DNA from: Sphingomonadaceae bacterium
GTDB lineage: Bacteria; Pseudomonadota; Alphaproteobacteria; Sphingomonadales; Sphingomonadaceae
Length of the DNA stretch: 63,551 nt
Direction of reading: 5' to 3'
NCBI GenBank assembly: GCA_021732525.1
Contig: JAKFUU010000035.1
Coordinates: forward strand, 1 to 63,551
Shown: positions 16,537 to 24,889 of the stretch, piece by piece
Layout: each line of letters starts with the position of its first letter
Position numbering within the stretch: the stretch's first letter is position 1
The notes under the pieces: generated by a model
What the model was told of the DNA's origin: nothing
The model's database searches: none
The model's input: the letters and a program-made list of their open reading frames with translations, nothing else
Position numbers and translations under genes: made by a program

Positions 16537-19530
16537 ATGCACTCGATTGCTCCAGTTCGTTCCTCCGGTGGTGCCGCAACCTATTTTGCCCAGGACAATT
16601 ATTACACAGCCGAGGAGAACGCGGAAAAGGGAGTCTGGGGCGGTGCAGGCGCGCGCGATCTGGGGCTCGAGGGCATGGTCGACAAGGAGATGTTTGAAGC
16701 CGTGCTCAACGGACATTTGCCGAACGGCGAGAAGGTCGGGCAGGTTGAGGGCAGGCGGGCAGGTCTCGATCTCACTTTTTCAATGCCCAAATCAGCCTCG
16801 GTCATGGCCTATGTTGCAGGCGATGACCGCATTCTTGGCGCCAATATGCGCGCGGTCGAGAAAACCATGTCCTTTGTCGAGCGCTCCTATGCCGAAGCCA
16901 GGGTCTACGACCGGAACCGCAATGGCGAACCGCAAAAGACCGGCAAGCTTGTCTATGCGCTGTTCCCCCATGACACGAGCCGTGCGCTCGACCCGCAGGG
17001 TCATATCCATGCCGTCGTCGCCAATGTCACTCGGTTGGCGAACGGCAGCTGGAAGGCGCTGTGGAACGGCGAAATCTGGAAGAACAACACCGTTATCGGT
17101 CAAGTCTATCACGCCGCTTTGCGCACCGAACTGCTAACGCTGGGCTATGAAACCGAAGCGGCGGGGAAACATGGCGGTTTTGAAATCAAGGGCGTGCCCA
17201 AAGAGGTTCGCGACGAATTTTCCAAACGCCAGCAGGTGATTGACGACAAGGCCCGCGCGCTCGGAATTCGATCGCCGCAGGGACGCGACCAGGTGGTCAT
17301 CAACACCCGTGATGACAAACGCGTGGTTGAAGATCGCGGCGCACTGGTTGCAAGCTGGAAGGACCGTGCCCAAGCATTGGGCTTTGACGGGGCAGCCCTT
17401 CAAAAGGCGGCGCGCGAGGCCGCGCAAGACAGTCAAGCATCGGGTCGGACGGGTTCGGCCGCTACGACCATGGCCGATTTGATCGACCGGTTGGGCGGGT
17501 TGCTGCGACCGAGCGATCCACTGGTGGCGTCGGGTGCAGCCGCACTCTTCATGCCAGCGGACACGATCAAGGCGCAGCATGCGGTTGCCTCGGCTGTCCG
17601 GCATTTATCGGAGCGCGAAGCTGCCTTTTCGCAAGGCGAGATCATCAAAACCGCGCTCGGCTTCCAGATCAAGGGCGTCGAAGTAGAGCGCGTTACAAAG
17701 CGCATTACAGAATTGATTGGCGCGGGCCGGCTCATTCCAGGCGTATCGGACAGGGCCGATGGCCATGTCGATCTGGTGACAACGCCTGCAGCGCTCGCCA
17801 TGGAACAGGCCATTCTCGAGCATATCGATGCCGGCAAGGGCCAAGGCCGTGTCATCCTCTCTCCGGACAAGGTGCTCGATCGGCTGCAGGAGGCTGCAGG
17901 CGACCGCTTACTTAATGCCGGGCAAACCGCAGCCGCGCTGATGATCCTGTCGTCAGGCGACCGTTCAACGCTGATCCAGGGCGTTGCCGGTGCCGGCAAA
18001 TCGACGATGATCAATGCCGTTGCCCGCGCCGCTGAAAGTGAAGGCGTCCGTGTCCTTGGCTTGGCATTTCAGAACAAGATGGTCGCTGACCTGCGCGGCC
18101 CGGATCAAACAGATGGCGGACGAGGAGAGGGCATTGAGGCGCAAACCATCGCCTCCTTCATAGGCCGCTATGGTGGCCTCGTCAGCCGGGGCGCGGGTGC
18201 AAAATTCGAGGCGGCCCGCGGTGAGCTCAAGAACACGGTCCTCCTGGTCGATGAATCCTCGATGGTCTCATCGCGTGATATGTTGCGGCTTAGCGAAATC
18301 GCCAGGGCTTTCGCGCTCGACGGTCTCCATTTCATCGGCGATCGCCAGCAATTGTCTGCCATCGAACAGGGCAAGAGCTTTGCTGTCGCGCAAGCGGCAG
18401 GGTCGCCGATGGCGCGGATGGACGAGAATATTCGCCAGCGCAATTCGCCACTTCTGCTGGCGGTCGCAGGACTGTCGAACGAGGGCTTTGCCGCCCAGGC
18501 GCTCGATCTGCTGGCAGCCCATGGCCGCGTCATCGAGGATGGCAAGGATCATGTCGCAAAGGCTGCGGAAATATGGCTGGGGCTGTCACCCGAGGCGCGC
18601 GAGCGCACCGCCATATTTACAGCCGGGCGCGACGATCGGGCACAAATCAACCAGATGGTGCAAAAAGGGTTGCTGAAGGAAGGACGGCTTTCCGGCGAAG
18701 GTCATCGGGTTACGACGCTCCAAAGCGTCAATGCGAGCCGCGAAGAATTCCGGTATGCCTCGACCTATCGGACCGGGCAGATCTTCGAGGTGCGCAGGGC
18801 CGTTTCTGAAATTGGCCTGGTCAAAGGAAATTATACCGTCACCGGCATCGACCAGCGCGGACGGGTCGCGCTGAGCGACGGCCGCAAGACATTTAAATTC
18901 GACCCACAGCGCATCGATCCCCAAAATCGTCATGACCGCATGGCGCTGTCCGAACGCGTCGCGCTCAAACTTCACGATGGCGAGACGATTTTGTGGCGCG
19001 AGCGCGATTCCGCGCGCGGAATCGAAAAGTCGACCTATGCCAAAGTTCTGAAAGCCGACGGCGACGGCATAACCGTCGAACTCGCAGACAAACGCCAACT
19101 CATGCTCCTCAGTGGCGACCCAATGCTTGCCAAACTCGACCTTGGCTATGCGCTCAACGCCCATATGGCACAGGGCATGACCAAGCCCGAGAGCATCGAG
19201 GTGATTGGCTCCTACCAGCGCAACCTTGCCACCCAGCGCACACAAAATGTGCTCAACACAAGGGCGACCGACGACATCAAGGTGGTGACCGACAATCTCG
19301 ACCGGTTGAAGACGCAGCTCGATCGCACCCCCGGCAACAAGACCTCGGCACTCGAGACGCTGGGCCATCTTGCCGTCGATCCCAAACCCGCTGAGCTCAT
19401 CCGCAAGGGCGAAGTACCGCCGCTCGCGATGAGCCCGGAGCTGCTTGCCAAGATCGAGGCGCTGCGCCCGGCGCCCGAGCCGCGCGCTTTGCCGGTGCCT
19501 GAGAAGAAACTCGGGCTCGACCTCATGTGA
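16537..19530 (+). CDS. traI: MobF relaxase-helicase TraI
   Basis: Nicks oriT and unwinds the transferred strand. The N-terminus closely follows F TraI: candidate catalytic Tyr residues Y16, Y22 and Y23 (TYFAQDNYY), the metal-binding histidines H145, H156 and H158 (FPHDTSR and GHIHAVVANV), then a TrwC relaxase domain to about residue 300. A RecD-like SF1 helicase follows, with Walker A GVAGAGKST near residue 482 and LLVDESSMVS. At 997 aa it is much shorter than F TraI (about 1750) and close to TrwC, so it lacks F's second, inactive helicase copy and long C-terminal region. Confidence 0.96.
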   Translation: MHSIAPVRSSGGAATYFAQDNYYTAEENAEKGVWGGAGARDLGLEGMVDKEMFEAVLNGHLPNGEKVGQVEGRRAGLDLTFSMPKSASVMAYVAGDDRILGANMRAVEKTMSFVERSYAEARVYDRNRNGEPQKTGKLVYALFPHDTSRALDPQGHIHAVVANVTRLANGSWKALWNGEIWKNNTVIGQVYHAALRTELLTLGYETEAAGKHGGFEIKGVPKEVRDEFSKRQQVIDDKARALGIRSPQGRDQVVINTRDDKRVVEDRGALVASWKDRAQALGFDGAALQKAAREAAQDSQASGRTGSAATTMADLIDRLGGLLRPSDPLVASGAAALFMPADTIKAQHAVASAVRHLSEREAAFSQGEIIKTALGFQIKGVEVERVTKRITELIGAGRLIPGVSDRADGHVDLVTTPAALAMEQAILEHIDAGKGQGRVILSPDKVLDRLQEAAGDRLLNAGQTAAALMILSSGDRSTLIQGVAGAGKSTMINAVARAAESEGVRVLGLAFQNKMVADLRGPDQTDGGRGEGIEAQTIASFIGRYGGLVSRGAGAKFEAARGELKNTVLLVDESSMVSSRDMLRLSEIARAFALDGLHFIGDRQQLSAIEQGKSFAVAQAAGSPMARMDENIRQRNSPLLLAVAGLSNEGFAAQALDLLAAHGRVIEDGKDHVAKAAEIWLGLSPEARERTAIFTAGRDDRAQINQMVQKGLLKEGRLSGEGHRVTTLQSVNASREEFRYASTYRTGQIFEVRRAVSEIGLVKGNYTVTGIDQRGRVALSDGRKTFKFDPQRIDPQNRHDRMALSERVALKLHDGETILWRERDSARGIEKSTYAKVLKADGDGITVELADKRQLMLLSGDPMLAKLDLGYALNAHMAQGMTKPESIEVIGSYQRNLATQRTQNVLNTRATDDIKVVTDNLDRLKTQLDRTPGNKTSALETLGHLAVDPKPAELIRKGEVPPLAMSPELLAKIEALRPAPEPRALPVPEKKLGLDLM

Positions 19531-19566
19531 TGACCGACAAATTGACTAGCAGAAAGGAGCAAGAAA

Positions 19567-19773
19567 ATGGCGTTTGATTTTGATGAAGCAGGTGATTTTG
19601 GGTCAGAGCATGACGCCCGCGAGTGGGCCGAGCGCAACAATATCGACCTGGCTGATCTTCATATCCGCAATCGCGGTGACCGCGGCGTCACCTTGAGTGT
19701 CCGCCGCTCAGCGCTTGGCGACAGCGCAAGGAGCGATCTTACCTATGGCCGTCGGACCGGCTTTTTCACCTGA
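19567..19773 (+). CDS. Hypothetical protein, 68 aa
   Basis: Small acidic protein with a strong AAAGGAG site, 36 bp after traI on the same strand. Residues 14-45 (EHDAREWAERNNIDLADLHIRN) are helical. No family recognised; it is probably cotranscribed with traI. Confidence 0.68.
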   Translation: MAFDFDEAGDFGSEHDAREWAERNNIDLADLHIRNRGDRGVTLSVRRSALGDSARSDLTYGRRTGFFT

Positions 19774-19790
19774 GACTGAAGGAGAGTGAC

Positions 19791-20237
19791 ATGAAGAAGA
19801 TGACGTTGATCCTTACCTGTGGCGCCGCATTATTGGCGACACCCGCCTTGGCCCGGGAACCCGTGCCGCAGTCGCAAGCCGAAATCGAGCATCATATCGA
19901 GGCAGCTGCAAGGCAAGCTGCGGCGGCACAGCAGCTTATCGCCGATCATGCGTCGGAGCATGGCAAGGACACAAGAGGCTGGCCGTGCGGCGGCCCAGGT
20001 AGTGAGGCTGTCGCGAAAGCGCTCAAAGAGACCGCGCTCGTGCTCGCGGAACCAGCGCACCGCCATGCGGTTTCAGTCGGTCGGTACAGCCCGACGATGC
20101 GCGATTGCGGCGCGTGCGATGATTGCCCGGACTGTGACATATGCACAAACGATCGCTGCTTGGAGACGATCCAGACGCGTCGTTCGGGCATCAAGGTCGA
20201 TTGTGTCGATTGCCCCGGCCAAGTCAGCCTGGCCTGA
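19791..20237 (+). CDS. Exported Cys-rich protein, 148 aa
   Basis: A clear signal peptide ends in LLATPALA-RE (cut after residue 21). The mature part has a helical Ala-rich segment and then a cluster of ten Cys in 45 residues (DCGACDDCPDCDICTNDRC and DCVDC), suggesting disulfides or metal binding in the periplasm. It starts 18 bp after the preceding stop and is followed at 10-13 bp by a zinc-ribbon membrane protein. No family recognised. Confidence 0.68.
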   Translation: MKKMTLILTCGAALLATPALAREPVPQSQAEIEHHIEAAARQAAAAQQLIADHASEHGKDTRGWPCGGPGSEAVAKALKETALVLAEPAHRHAVSVGRYSPTMRDCGACDDCPDCDICTNDRCLETIQTRRSGIKVDCVDCPGQVSLA

Positions 20238-20249
20238 GGTGGCAGTGTG

Positions 20250-20699
20250 ATGAACGCTGCGCTCCATAGCAGCGTGTGTTGCCCTTCGTGCGACGCGAGA
20301 ATTGCATCCTGGCCGCAGCATCGGCTCGTTCAATGTTGCGAACGATGTTTGCGGCCGATGCTGATGCTGCGGGTCAAGGCCAAGCCCTTCAAGCTTTACC
20401 GGCTCATTCGGCTTTTTGCGGCTGTGCGCATGGTCCTGGCGCTTCTGGCTTCGGTACTGCTCGTCGCGCTGGCGGCCCAGCTATTGCCGCTTGCCTGGAT
20501 CGTTGGCGCAAGTGTTGCAGCTTTCGCGCTTCAGGGAGTTACCGATCTGGCAGATGGCCTTTTGGGGCTGCGCTCGGGCCATATGCGCAGTGGGCAGCGA
20601 CCCCATCTCGGCGCGGCCGCGCGCCGCCAGTCTTTGATCAAATGCGCCGTTGGTTTGCTGCTCATCGGACTCGCTTTTTTTGGCTTGCTGCTCAGGTGA
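20250..20699 (+). CDS. Membrane protein with N-terminal zinc ribbon, 149 aa
   Basis: Two CxxC-type pairs (CCPSC and CCERC, within residues 10-35) form a zinc-ribbon-like head. Two hydrophobic segments follow in residues about 52-90, and a third spans the last 18 residues (CAVGLLLIGLAFFGLLL). GAGG at 20236-20239 serves ATG 20250, or GTG 20247. It lies in the traI downstream cluster; its function is unknown. Confidence 0.65.
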   Translation: MNAALHSSVCCPSCDARIASWPQHRLVQCCERCLRPMLMLRVKAKPFKLYRLIRLFAAVRMVLALLASVLLVALAAQLLPLAWIVGASVAAFALQGVTDLADGLLGLRSGHMRSGQRPHLGAAARRQSLIKCAVGLLLIGLAFFGLLLR

Positions 20700-20717
20700 T
20701 CGGAAGGGAGAGAACTC

Positions 20718-21956
20718 ATGACACAGCATTATAAATTTGGCGACGAAATCCTCGCAAGCGATGATGCGAAGTTCCTTTCGCGGGTCGCAATGGCCCATTC
20801 GCGCAGGATCCGGCCCTTATGCATGTGTGTGCCGAGCGGCAACGGGATCGAAGTCTATGTCGCCCGCCGGTTCGAGAAATATCATCTCAAACGCATGCCC
20901 AATAGCGGGCCAGGCCATGCCCCAGGCTGCGACCATTATGAACCCCATGATGATCTGACCGGTCTCGGGCAGCTTCGTGGACAGGCGATTATCGACGATG
21001 AAGCGACTGGCGAAACCTTACTGAAGCTCGCCTTTCCGATGAGCCGGGGTCCCGCCCGCCTGGCAATGGCGTCAGCCAATGAAACCAAGCCCTCGGTCAA
21101 ATCCGACGGCACCAAACTCTCTATCAGAGGCCTGCTCCATTATCTCTGGAACGAGGCCCAGCTGACTCATTGGCATCCAAGAATGCAGGGCAAAAGGGGA
21201 TGGGCCGTGGTGCGCAACGAACTTTTGCGCGCCGCCGAGCAGAAGATCACGAAGGGCAAGCATTTCTCCGAAATGCTCTATATCCCTGAGCCGTTTCAGG
21301 CCGCCAAGAAATATGAGATTGCGCGCCGAAGACGCGAGATCACTGCGCGGGCACAACAGCACACCAAGCAGCTCGGCATGATTATCGGCGAGGTCAAAGG
21401 CTTCGACGTGTCGATCAACGGCGAGCGGATCGTCATCAAGCATCTCCCCGACTGGAATCTCTTCCTCAACAATGTTCTCGCGCGGCGCCTGCGCAGCAAT
21501 TTCGAGCGCGAAATCGAGCTCGTGGCTCAGAATATGGGCTCGCATCTCGTCATTTGTGCCACCTTTGAGATGAGCCGCGCGGACTATCCGCATGTCTGCG
21601 AGCTCACCTTGATGCCGGTCAATGAGCAATGGATTCCTTATGAATCATCCGAGGACTTGGCGCTTGTTACCCAATGCGTTGAGGAAGAGCGGCATTTCAT
21701 CAAGGGCATGCGGATGAACCTCGCCCATGACAGCCCGATCGCCGCCGTCATCCTGACCGATACCGAGACGATGAGCACCGCGCTTTATCATAGCAATGGC
21801 CGCGCCTCGGCCGACGAACTTTCCATTCTCGCCGAACGCATGGCTTTCAAGGGATCGGCGCACAGGCTTGTGACTCCCGGTGCGAAGCTGCCATCTCGTT
21901 TCGGATACCGCGCCCCGAGGTACGAAAATCAATCGAAGTCGAGAGCGCCAGCGTGA
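20718..21956 (+). CDS. DUF1173 family protein
   Basis: 412 aa with the DUF1173 hallmarks: an early CMCVPSG motif, VARRFEKYHLKRMPNSGPGHAPGCDHYE (Cys/His pattern at residues 52-75), and the long central and C-terminal blocks typical of this plasmid family. Its role is unknown, though it regularly travels with MobF transfer genes in sphingomonads. AAGGGAGAG precedes the ATG. It overlaps the next gene at GTGATG. Confidence 0.88.
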   Translation: MTQHYKFGDEILASDDAKFLSRVAMAHSRRIRPLCMCVPSGNGIEVYVARRFEKYHLKRMPNSGPGHAPGCDHYEPHDDLTGLGQLRGQAIIDDEATGETLLKLAFPMSRGPARLAMASANETKPSVKSDGTKLSIRGLLHYLWNEAQLTHWHPRMQGKRGWAVVRNELLRAAEQKITKGKHFSEMLYIPEPFQAAKKYEIARRRREITARAQQHTKQLGMIIGEVKGFDVSINGERIVIKHLPDWNLFLNNVLARRLRSNFEREIELVAQNMGSHLVICATFEMSRADYPHVCELTLMPVNEQWIPYESSEDLALVTQCVEEERHFIKGMRMNLAHDSPIAAVILTDTETMSTALYHSNGRASADELSILAERMAFKGSAHRLVTPGAKLPSRFGYRAPRYENQSKSRAPA

Positions 21957-22816
21957 TGCAAAATCCAACGGCACGGGCTCATGGTGGGTACTTATTCAAG
22001 TTGCCTACTTGCGCATTGGCGACGCAAGAGTCCCCGTCACGCCAATCTCTAACCCTGGTCAGTACGAGTGATCTGACACTCGACGAGAGTTGCGATTTGG
22101 CAGGAGCTGATCGCCTGGCTGACGGGATCGATGCGAAGGACTATATTCGCCGATGCATTACAACCCTTGCGCCACGCGAGGAACGCGTCCTGCGCCTGCG
22201 TTTCGGATTGGGCGGTGTCGGTGAGCACACGCTGGATGAAATCGGCGAGATGCTCAGTCTTAGCGGATCACAAATTAGGAATATTGAGAAAAAGGCGTTA
22301 CGCAAGTTGCGCCACAAAGCGCGCCGTACTTGGTCCGCGGGCAGCGTGCAGACAAGCGACCCGCCTCCCAGAGCCAACCGCAAGCAAGCTGTGCGACGAC
22401 ACAATGGAGAAGGGTTTGATACGGGTGATGCCCGGCGCACTCGACTGTATCGCGGATGGCAGGCTGAAAGAGATGCGGCGCTGGCTAACGGCACCAACAT
22501 CGAGACCGTTTCTGAGCGCAGCGACATCGAGACCGGCACCCGAGAAGGCAGCCGCGGTCTGCGGAAGCTTTTCCGCGCCACAGCCTACGCCATATCGGCA
22601 GTGGCCTGCTTTGTTGCCTGGGGGTATGCTGTCGATGCGTCAGCAAAGGAAGCCTTTAACATCAATTTCGGCCACCAGGATGGACCGCTAATTCGGTTGT
22701 TGGTGTGGATGGTCGGCATAGTTTGTACGCCGTTTTTGGTCGCTTTGGCGAGGTTTGAGTTTGAGGATTGGTATGACTTTCGTCGTTTGAAGTCTCGACA
22801 TGCGGACAAGAAATAG
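21953..22816 (+). CDS. Sigma-70 region 4 protein with two C-terminal membrane helices
   Basis: Residues about 62-125 (ITTLAPREERVLRLRFGL, then TLDEIGEMLSLSGSQIRNIEKKALRKLR) are a region 4.2 helix-turn-helix of the RpoD/RpoH type. There is no region 2, so it cannot be a complete sigma factor. A hydrophilic linker leads to two membrane helices at about 209-227 and 246-266. It would be a membrane-tethered DNA- or RNAP-binding protein. The start is GTG 21953 or ATG 21956, overlapping the DUF1173 stop. I know of no characterised homologue with this layout. Confidence 0.75.
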   Translation: MMQNPTARAHGGYLFKLPTCALATQESPSRQSLTLVSTSDLTLDESCDLAGADRLADGIDAKDYIRRCITTLAPREERVLRLRFGLGGVGEHTLDEIGEMLSLSGSQIRNIEKKALRKLRHKARRTWSAGSVQTSDPPPRANRKQAVRRHNGEGFDTGDARRTRLYRGWQAERDAALANGTNIETVSERSDIETGTREGSRGLRKLFRATAYAISAVACFVAWGYAVDASAKEAFNINFGHQDGPLIRLLVWMVGIVCTPFLVALARFEFEDWYDFRRLKSRHADKK

Positions 22817-22962
22817 CAGTGACATCGCAACGGATGATTTGCGACTGACAAATCTCAATGGTATAGCGATATGGATATCTAAGATATTGATTCAATTTAA
22901 CATAATCTAACTTATCGCACTTTCTGATTGCAAGCGCAATTTAGAGATGACACCCCTGACCC

Positions 22963-23949
22963 TCAGCGCGCTGGTTTCTTGGCCTCCCAACACTCAAAAT
23001 GCGATTTCAGCGCGTCGGGCAGTTCTTCGTAGAAGGCATTTTCAATGGGGTAGTGCGGCATGGTCAGCCAGACGGCATCTAGCAGCGCATTGCCTTGCCT
23101 TCGGTCTTTGTCCTTTTTCTGGATGTTACGTTCCGGCTTCTCGGAGAGCCAGAGCTTTTGCAAGGCAAACCAGCGTGGATCTGGAACCACCATGCGCGCT
23201 GCATCGCCGTCGCGCACGCCAACCACGCGGTCTACAGGCCGACCGTTGAGAAGCCATTCCTGCTCAGGAAGCGGGATCGGGCGCGGCCTGTCCTGGGCGA
23301 TTTGTCCGTCGGCCCGGCTTGGGGCTGACAATATTTCCACCTCATACGCCTTGGCATTGCGTGCCTGGAAAGGCCGCTCGGTGTTGACCGTATAGGTCAT
23401 GTCAGCCTCTTTGAGCACCTTCCACAAGGTAGGCCGGCTTTCGTCGGCTTCGGTATTGGTCAGGGCCATATCGAAATCCAGCGTCGCATCCGGCGCATCC
23501 CGGATGAACCCGTTCGCTTCCAGCGCATAAGCGATAAGGGCGTTGGTGCCGACGACCATCGCCTGCTCGCCCAGAAATCGCAGCCGGTCGGCTTCACGCA
23601 AGATCTTGCCGGCTTCGGTCGGGAGCATGGGCAGACGCAGTGCTCGGTAAAGACTGGCTTGCTCTTTGAGCGTATCTTTCGAACGGGCAAGACGATCCTT
23701 CAATGCGGCTTTTTCGGCCTTATATTGATCGAAGTCAGCCTGCTTGCCCGCATCGAGCGGGCCCTTGCTTTTCATCGCGCCGCGACGGTCAGTGACCTCG
23801 TAGAGATATTCCCGTCCGGAAATCTCCTTGATCCGCATATTGTACGGCATGTCATTCAAGGTGCGCAGAGCATCCATCCAGACCTGATAGGCTTGGTCAA
23901 GATTGACGATTACCCTCGTCTGCTCGTCGGAAAATGGTTGGAAGTTCAT
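22963..23949 (-). CDS. GSU2403-family nucleotidyltransferase-fold protein
   Basis: 328 aa. The segment AMVVGTNALIAYALEA followed by ATLDFDMAL is the nucleotidyltransferase-like core of the GSU2403 family, related in fold to MNT/AbiEii toxins. The N-terminal 120 residues are helical with a Lys-rich coiled stretch. A winged-helix gene is encoded just upstream on the same strand. The pair looks like a toxin-antitoxin or abortive-infection module, although the family has no established role. Confidence 0.78.
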   Translation of the reverse strand: MNFQPFSDEQTRVIVNLDQAYQVWMDALRTLNDMPYNMRIKEISGREYLYEVTDRRGAMKSKGPLDAGKQADFDQYKAEKAALKDRLARSKDTLKEQASLYRALRLPMLPTEAGKILREADRLRFLGEQAMVVGTNALIAYALEANGFIRDAPDATLDFDMALTNTEADESRPTLWKVLKEADMTYTVNTERPFQARNAKAYEVEILSAPSRADGQIAQDRPRPIPLPEQEWLLNGRPVDRVVGVRDGDAARMVVPDPRWFALQKLWLSEKPERNIQKKDKDRRQGNALLDAVWLTMPHYPIENAFYEELPDALKSHFECWEAKKPAR

Positions 23950-23951
23950 AA

Positions 23952-24051
23952 TTTACCCTGCATGTTGACCATTATGGCAATATGCAGGGTAATTCGCGGG
24001 AATGCAATGTTTACCCTGCAAAATATGGGATTATTGCATTTGCGGGGTAAA
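23952..24051. promoter_or_regulatory. Two tandem inverted repeats upstream of the nucleotidyltransferase gene
   Basis: The half-site TTTACCCTGCA occurs at 23952-23962 and 24010-24020. Its reverse complement occurs at 23982-23992 (perfect over 11 bp with the first) and 24041-24051 (one mismatch). This makes two operator-like palindromes in 100 bp, directly before the - strand start at 23949. The regulator encoded at 24075-24635 is the obvious candidate to bind. Confidence 0.75.
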
Positions 24052-24074
24052 TGTCTGCACCAGACAAGTCTGCA

Positions 24075-24635
24075 TCACATGGCAAACAATTGGCCCTGAA
24101 TAGGGTTTCTCGATGGCCTATGCGGGACGGATATAATTGGTCGCCCCAAAGCGGCGAGGATCTGCGGTGCAACAACATAGACGGCATGACGGCCGCCGCC
24201 ACGATTTGCATGGTTGGTGGCGTAGCCAGCATAATGGCGGCTCAGGAAGCCGGCCTTGACCAGATCGGAAATCGCGCGGCTGATGTTGCTTCTACCCGCC
24301 GCGAGTACCTGCTCTTCGACGGCCCCAGCAATCACGGCCTCATCGGTTTCAGTGTTGCCCGTGAGACGGTCGCCAAGCGATGCGACAACACGAGCTCGAA
24401 GCGCAGACCGGCGATCATCGCGTTCGCTCAACGGCAGCAATTGGGTGCATAGCCAGTCACGAAGGTAAAGCGGCTGGTTGCTGCCATCCCGAACCAGCGG
24501 TCCAGCCCTGCCCTTTGCGTCGGCAGCCTCGATAACAAGCTGAAGGACCAGGAAGGCGTAACGTGGCCTCGCCGACACTTTTGCCAGCGTCACAAAGATG
24601 GAGCCGATGCCCGAAAAGTGCGTGTGGTTCTGCAT
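24075..24635 (-). CDS. Winged-helix transcriptional regulator paired with the nucleotidyltransferase
   Basis: 186 aa from ATG 24635; an ATG at 24695 is also possible. The C-terminal 80 residues hold a winged helix: EEQVLAAGRSNISRAISDLVKAGFLSRHY, then a wing with RGGGRHAVYVVAP. The N-terminal half is helical. It lies upstream of the nucleotidyltransferase gene, with the double operator between them, so it probably represses that gene and may be its antitoxin. Confidence 0.7.
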   Translation of the reverse strand: MQNHTHFSGIGSIFVTLAKVSARPRYAFLVLQLVIEAADAKGRAGPLVRDGSNQPLYLRDWLCTQLLPLSERDDRRSALRARVVASLGDRLTGNTETDEAVIAGAVEEQVLAAGRSNISRAISDLVKAGFLSRHYAGYATNHANRGGGRHAVYVVAPQILAALGRPIISVPHRPSRNPIQGQLFAM

Positions 24636-24699
24636 GGACCAGTATTGAGCACAAAAGGTGAATCCTGTGAATCCCCTTTCTTGGATCTCGTGCATTTTG

Positions 24700-24741
24700 T
24701 CAGCCGTGACACTTTACCCGAAGGTAAAGTGTCACGGCTGA
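24700..24741. repeat. 42-bp perfect palindrome (19-bp arms, CGAA loop)
   Basis: TCAGCCGTGACACTTTACC is followed by CGAA and then its exact reverse complement. It sits between the divergent winged-helix gene (- strand) and the GntR-like gene (+ strand). Neither side has an immediate T run, so it is not a standard terminator. It may be a strong operator or a cruciform-forming site. Confidence 0.9.
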
Positions 24742-24889
24742 TCATCTTTTCGGCTTCGACACGGTTGGGTTTTGTTTTTTTGTTAAAGAACAGCCACTCA
24801 TGGCGAAAATCTTGCGGCGAACTATTGCCATGCACTCACGACATCTTCACAGTCGGTCCGGGTGGTCATGGCAAAGTCGGCAGATTTTC

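Noticed and set aside
24700-24741. Palindrome as an ordinary bidirectional terminator
   Set aside because: Neither strand has a T run directly after the stem, and it lies between divergent rather than convergent genes.
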